A stretch of DNA of 64,000 nucleotides from Chryseobacterium gleum (GTDB taxonomy: Bacteria > Bacteroidota > Bacteroidia > Flavobacteriales > Schleiferiaceae): NCBI GenBank assembly GCA_945883565.1, contig CAMCXO010000007.1, positions 25,308 through 89,307 of the forward strand. Reading direction: 5' to 3'. Shown one piece after another: positions 60,983 through 64,000 of this stretch. Both the position numbers and the translations under genes were made by a program. Numbering within the stretch: the stretch's first letter is position 1; every line of letters starts with the position of its first letter. The notes under the pieces are model-generated. The model was not told the origin of the DNA and did not search any database. It was given only the letters and a program-made list of their open reading frames with translations.

Positions 60983-63334
60983 TTACCGCTTTAGCATAAA
61001 ACGAAGGGTTCTTACCTTTTGTTTCTTGTCTTCGGCCTGTATTAAATACACCCCCTCAGGCAAAGCCATTAAATCTATTTCGTGATGGTTTAAATACGCA
61101 TCCACATTCATCAAAACCCGGCCATTTAGCTCCATCAAACGCCAGCGAATAGGCTCTACCCTACTTGTAAGCCTGAGTTGCGTTGAAGCCGGATTGGGAT
61201 ACAACAGGAGTCCGTCGGCCAAATCGAACTGCGCATCGCTTAAAGGCAAGGCGCTACACAAAGGGTCTTTAACCGCCTCTATGCGCTCAAACGACGAATT
61301 CACTGCTTCAATTACGGTATCTATACAGGCCAAACTGTCGTTAATGCCCACAAAAGCAATTTCTGCCAAATCAACCCAGGTATTCGATTTTCCAACCGAA
61401 TAGCCGCTCGGACAAAGCCCCAATAAATGTCCATTGGGGTGTATGGCAAACCGCATTTGACTCAAATTAGGCGCCACCGGCAAAATGCTGCTTACTTCTA
61501 ATCCCGAAATTTTTAATTCAACACCTGCCACATCGGCTGCCATATTGCGCATTTGCAATACCGCTTTACCGCTGCCCATATTGGGGGGCAATAACCTAAA
61601 CTCGGCACTCTGATTCGGATTGCTTAAAGCCTGCCCGAATTGGCAAGACGACGCCTGGCCCGTATGCACCAAACACTCTTGCAACAAAGCCAAATCCCAA
61701 ACCGTAAGCGAACTGTCGCCACTCAATTCCAAACAAGTAGACCAACTTAAAGCCTCGGCCACCAATCCCGATTCGTAAGCAAAATAATCAGACATATCCA
61801 AATCCTGAGACGCATCAGCATCGCCCTGTACCGCAGGCCCTCCACACACCCCCATACAATCGGGCAAAGTGTTGCCATAAGGAATGCCCGCACAATCGGT
61901 ATAAATAGGACAGTTGGGGTCTTTAACAAAACTGCGCTGCCCCAAAGCATTGGTGCTAAGGGTAATGCAAACCTGCGCCCAGTTGTTTAAATATTCCGAT
62001 TCATAACGCCCCAAGGCATCTGGACTTTGATCCCAATTCACCTTATTGGCCAAAATATAATCCCCATCGGCCACATCGGTAATGTCTATCCACTGGCAAT
62101 CTAAACCAGCCCCATAAATATCACCACAACCCGCCGTAATGCCCATATTGCCACAGCCATACTTAGCCGCTCCCCCATGGTTACACACCAAATCAAGCAC
62201 ACAAAAGCCATTCTTAAAGCCAATAGGCAAACTGCCCCCTCCGGGTTTATACAAAACATATTCGGCATAGCCCTCGTAGTGGTCGTGACCATGGCAATTA
62301 ACATTGTTAAACTGCCCGGGCTGGTTGGCCGGATTGCCTATAAAATAATCGGTAGCCCCATTGTTTTCTATATGCGTATCAAAGCGCAAAATGGTACGCA
62401 TACCATAGCCCGTTAGGCATTTCTCAGTTACCGCACAGTTATCGGCCATAATCGAATCTATATAAAGCGAATTTTCGAAATCGCTTTGCACCAAAACCAA
62501 ATCGGGGCCGGGCGGACAAAGCGTATCGGGATAATACAAACAAAGCCCGGCCGAAACGGTGGCCAAAGGGTTGTAGTTGCAAGCCAAAGGATCCATGCAG
62601 CCACTTACCGGACCATTAAAAACCAGACTCCAATCAACCGCACAACCTGCCGTCGATTTAATTCGAATTAAATACGTTTCCGAACTGTCAAGTACCGCCC
62701 CCACCTCTGCCAAAGTGCTGCACGACGGACTTGAGTTGCTGTAAAACAAAGCCCCTGCAGCCCCTCCATTTAAAATAAGCGGGTCGCACACATCAAAAAC
62801 CGAAATCTCGGTGGCACAAGCATTAGAAGGAAAACAGGTACTTATTTCGTACATACCCACCGAATCAGGCTTAAACGAATACCAACGCGTGCCCATTTGC
62901 GAAAACGTGTCAGTCACAGCCGTAAGTGGATTCGAGCAACCCAAGCCCGGCCCACAGTTAAACCAATGGTACTCGCGGTTGCCAAAACTGCCTCCAGATG
63001 CCACCAAACCATTGTTTACAAAAAGCTGATAGCCCCCATTGCCAAAAGCACAACACATACCATCGCCATAGCTGTCGTACACACTAAACGCAAAACAACC
63101 ATTAAGAGGCAAACAAAACGTATCGCCCACAAAAGTGCCCTGCGCCACAATTTGACCATTTACAGCACGCACATCCCACGAAGTTTCGTTCGGATAACCA
63201 TCAGGCACAATCTCTACCCTCACCTCCATTTGATTGGCATTACAGCCCTGCCCAAACACCCCCAAAGGCGTTAAAAAAACCGCAAACACCATACAAAACA
63301 ACAGCCCTTTGGCAGTCCCACCCTTTTTAAACAT
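60983..63334 (-). CDS. T9SS-secreted lysyl oxidase-like protein
   Basis: A 783-aa secreted protein. A signal peptide (LLFCMVFAVFLTPLGVFGQ) is followed by a Cys-rich module (SYGDGMCCAFGNGGYQLFV), then an ACNYNP repeat (about 248-270). A lysyl oxidase domain (about 280-460) has the copper-site motif CHGHDHYEGYAEY (347-359), Lys374 in GFKNGFCVLD and Tyr407 in DIYGAGLDCQWIDITDV. A dockerin-like Ca-binding segment lies at about 504-555, and a T9SS type A sorting domain ends the protein (LYPNPASTQLRL...FMLKR). ATG 63334 gives the signal peptide. The Lys and Tyr align with the human LOX cofactor residues, so amine oxidase activity is plausible. Confidence 0.85.
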   Translation of the reverse strand: MFKKGGTAKGLLFCMVFAVFLTPLGVFGQGCNANQMEVRVEIVPDGYPNETSWDVRAVNGQIVAQGTFVGDTFCLPLNGCFAFSVYDSYGDGMCCAFGNGGYQLFVNNGLVASGGSFGNREYHWFNCGPGLGCSNPLTAVTDTFSQMGTRWYSFKPDSVGMYEISTCFPSNACATEISVFDVCDPLILNGGAAGALFYSNSSPSCSTLAEVGAVLDSSETYLIRIKSTAGCAVDWSLVFNGPVSGCMDPLACNYNPLATVSAGLCLYYPDTLCPPGPDLVLVQSDFENSLYIDSIMADNCAVTEKCLTGYGMRTILRFDTHIENNGATDYFIGNPANQPGQFNNVNCHGHDHYEGYAEYVLYKPGGGSLPIGFKNGFCVLDLVCNHGGAAKYGCGNMGITAGCGDIYGAGLDCQWIDITDVADGDYILANKVNWDQSPDALGRYESEYLNNWAQVCITLSTNALGQRSFVKDPNCPIYTDCAGIPYGNTLPDCMGVCGGPAVQGDADASQDLDMSDYFAYESGLVAEALSWSTCLELSGDSSLTVWDLALLQECLVHTGQASSCQFGQALSNPNQSAEFRLLPPNMGSGKAVLQMRNMAADVAGVELKISGLEVSSILPVAPNLSQMRFAIHPNGHLLGLCPSGYSVGKSNTWVDLAEIAFVGINDSLACIDTVIEAVNSSFERIEAVKDPLCSALPLSDAQFDLADGLLLYPNPASTQLRLTSRVEPIRWRLMELNGRVLMNVDAYLNHHEIDLMALPEGVYLIQAEDKKQKVRTLRFMLKR

Positions 63335-63409
63335 CGGCAAAAAGAAATTAAGTTTCAAAATGTTACACAAACCAAATGTAAACGAATTCCAAAAACACAA
63401 AACACCTGA

Positions 63410-63570
63410 GGGCGCCCCCGCGGGGGTTACCTGAAGCACACGCAAATAAAACATTAAAACACCCCCGCGGGCCGGGCTTTCCGCTCCAAGTCCTCAGCGC
63501 CTAACTATTGCCTTTTCCAAAGCCCAATTCCTCAAGGCGCTTCCGGGCTTTCCGCTGCTATCCCTGGCGC
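63410..63570. repeat. dispersed intergenic repeat, family 1, copy C
   Basis: Starts GGGCGCCCCCGCGGGGG and ends TATCCCTGGCGC, with the cores GGGCTTTCCGCTCCAAGTCC and CCGGGCTTTCCGCTGCTATC. It lies upstream of the lysyl oxidase-like gene. Confidence 0.75.
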
Positions 63571-63711
63571 AAATCCCAAACAGCAACAATTACGTCCCTA
63601 AAGTCCCAATAGTCCTAATGATACCAATGGTCCCAATAAACAATATTCAACTCCCCGACCCCTTCTCATGGCGACTCAAAAAAAGCAGAAAAAACAATTT
63701 AAACTAAAAAC

Positions 63712-63785
63712 AAAGCCCCGAAGGGGCGACATGATTATAGAATAACCGTACCCATAACCTAAAGCCCTGAAGGGGCGACATAATT
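63712..63785. repeat. pair of 25-bp direct repeats
   Basis: AAAGCCCCGAAGGGGCGACA (63712-63731) and AAAGCCCTGAAGGGGCGACA (63761-63780) share 23 of 25 positions over the full units (ending 63736 and 63785). Each contains a small CCC-x-GAAGGGG-like stem. This is a known type of short Bacteroidota intergenic repeat. Confidence 0.6.
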
Positions 63786-63827
63786 CCGGACAATTTTTCC
63801 CAAAAACATTACCCCAAAGCGTCCAGC

Positions 63828-63877
63828 TTAATCATGCCCATCCATTAGTCTTAAAAATCGTGTTCAGACAATGGCGA
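63828..63877. repeat. dispersed repeat, family 3
   Basis: TTAATCATGCCCATCC, AAAATCGTG and TTCAGACAATGGCGA match in inverted orientation the sequence at 46115-46166. The copy at 46 kb sits inside family 1 copy B; this one lies between family 1 and family 2 repeats. Confidence 0.6.
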
Positions 63878-63887
63878 CTGTTACACC

Positions 63888-64000
63888 GCCGAAGAGGCTT
63901 AGTACGACCACACAACGGAGCTCGCCCGGCCGCAATTCTTCATTGAAGACCAGCCGACAGGCTGAACAGCTAAAAAACCATCCTAACACCACACTTAAAA
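63888..64000. repeat. dispersed repeat, family 2, copy 3 (may extend past window)
   Basis: GCCGAAGAGGCTTAGTACGA, CGGAGCTCGCCCGGCCGCAA, GAAGACCAGCCGACAGGCTG and AACAGCTAAAAAACCATCC match copies 1 and 2 in order. It ends at or beyond the window edge. No gene is recognised in 63335-64000. Confidence 0.75.

Overview
This window is chromosomal DNA from a member of the Bacteroidota, most likely a Flavobacteriales-type organism. The evidence is: type IX secretion (T9SS) C-terminal sorting domains on secreted proteins; -7 promoter boxes of the TAnnTTTG type in place of sigma70 boxes; no clear Shine-Dalgarno sequences; a Cys-rich 'ACNYNP' motif in a secreted protein; and typical families of the phylum (DUF4175, a GlmU-like nucleotidyltransferase, YwqK/MORN proteins, Rrf2, carotenoid genes).

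Layout. 1-6.0 kb (+): a tightly overlapping operon with the end of crtI, then crtB, idi, a 6-pyruvoyl-tetrahydropterin-synthase homologue, folE, an SDR, a flavin reductase-like protein, a class I photolyase and a peroxiredoxin. It reads as a light-protection operon with its own pterin supply. 6.1-11.1 kb: an ALDH7-type aldehyde dehydrogenase, a CPA2 antiporter with a stress-protein-like tail, and an alpha/beta hydrolase. 11.2-19.5 kb (-): two secreted proteins, a methyltransferase, then DUF4175-ybeY-mnmG, with two parS-like palindromes. 19.5-22.5 kb: gltX-folB-tRNA-Cys and a NUDIX gene. 22.5-27.6 kb: a MORN-repeat protein and a Mn/Zn ABC uptake cluster whose first permease is fused to a DtxR-like domain and which has no ATPase gene. 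27.6-46.0 kb: lon, a GlmU-like gene, rrf2, icd, usp, mce, an ABC exporter, rbfA, an ftsX-like gene, yebC, a GT-C-like membrane protein, ppk1-sixA, an alkane hydroxylase and a thioesterase.

46.0-56.2 kb is an accessory region. A 1.4-kb array with a 21-bp period (31 clean units, then a decayed tail) and several dispersed intergenic repeats flank a type III restriction-modification operon (res-dinD-mod). The mod gene is interrupted in frame by several small palindromic elements. One of them carries a complete gene for a four-helix-bundle protein of the 23S rRNA intervening-sequence/Avd family, read in another frame, while the Mod frame stays open across it. This nested element is the most unusual feature of the window.

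56.2-61 kb is a polysaccharide cluster (nucleotidyltransferase-like protein, Wzz-like protein, O-antigen ligase, methyltransferase, epimerase-like protein). 61-63.3 kb encodes a T9SS-secreted lysyl oxidase-like protein that keeps the Lys and Tyr precursors of the LTQ cofactor. The last 0.7 kb holds further copies of the dispersed repeats.

Six genes have a -7 box ending only 4-5 nt before the start codon, which predicts leaderless or nearly leaderless mRNAs. All assignments come from reading the sequence; no database search was run.
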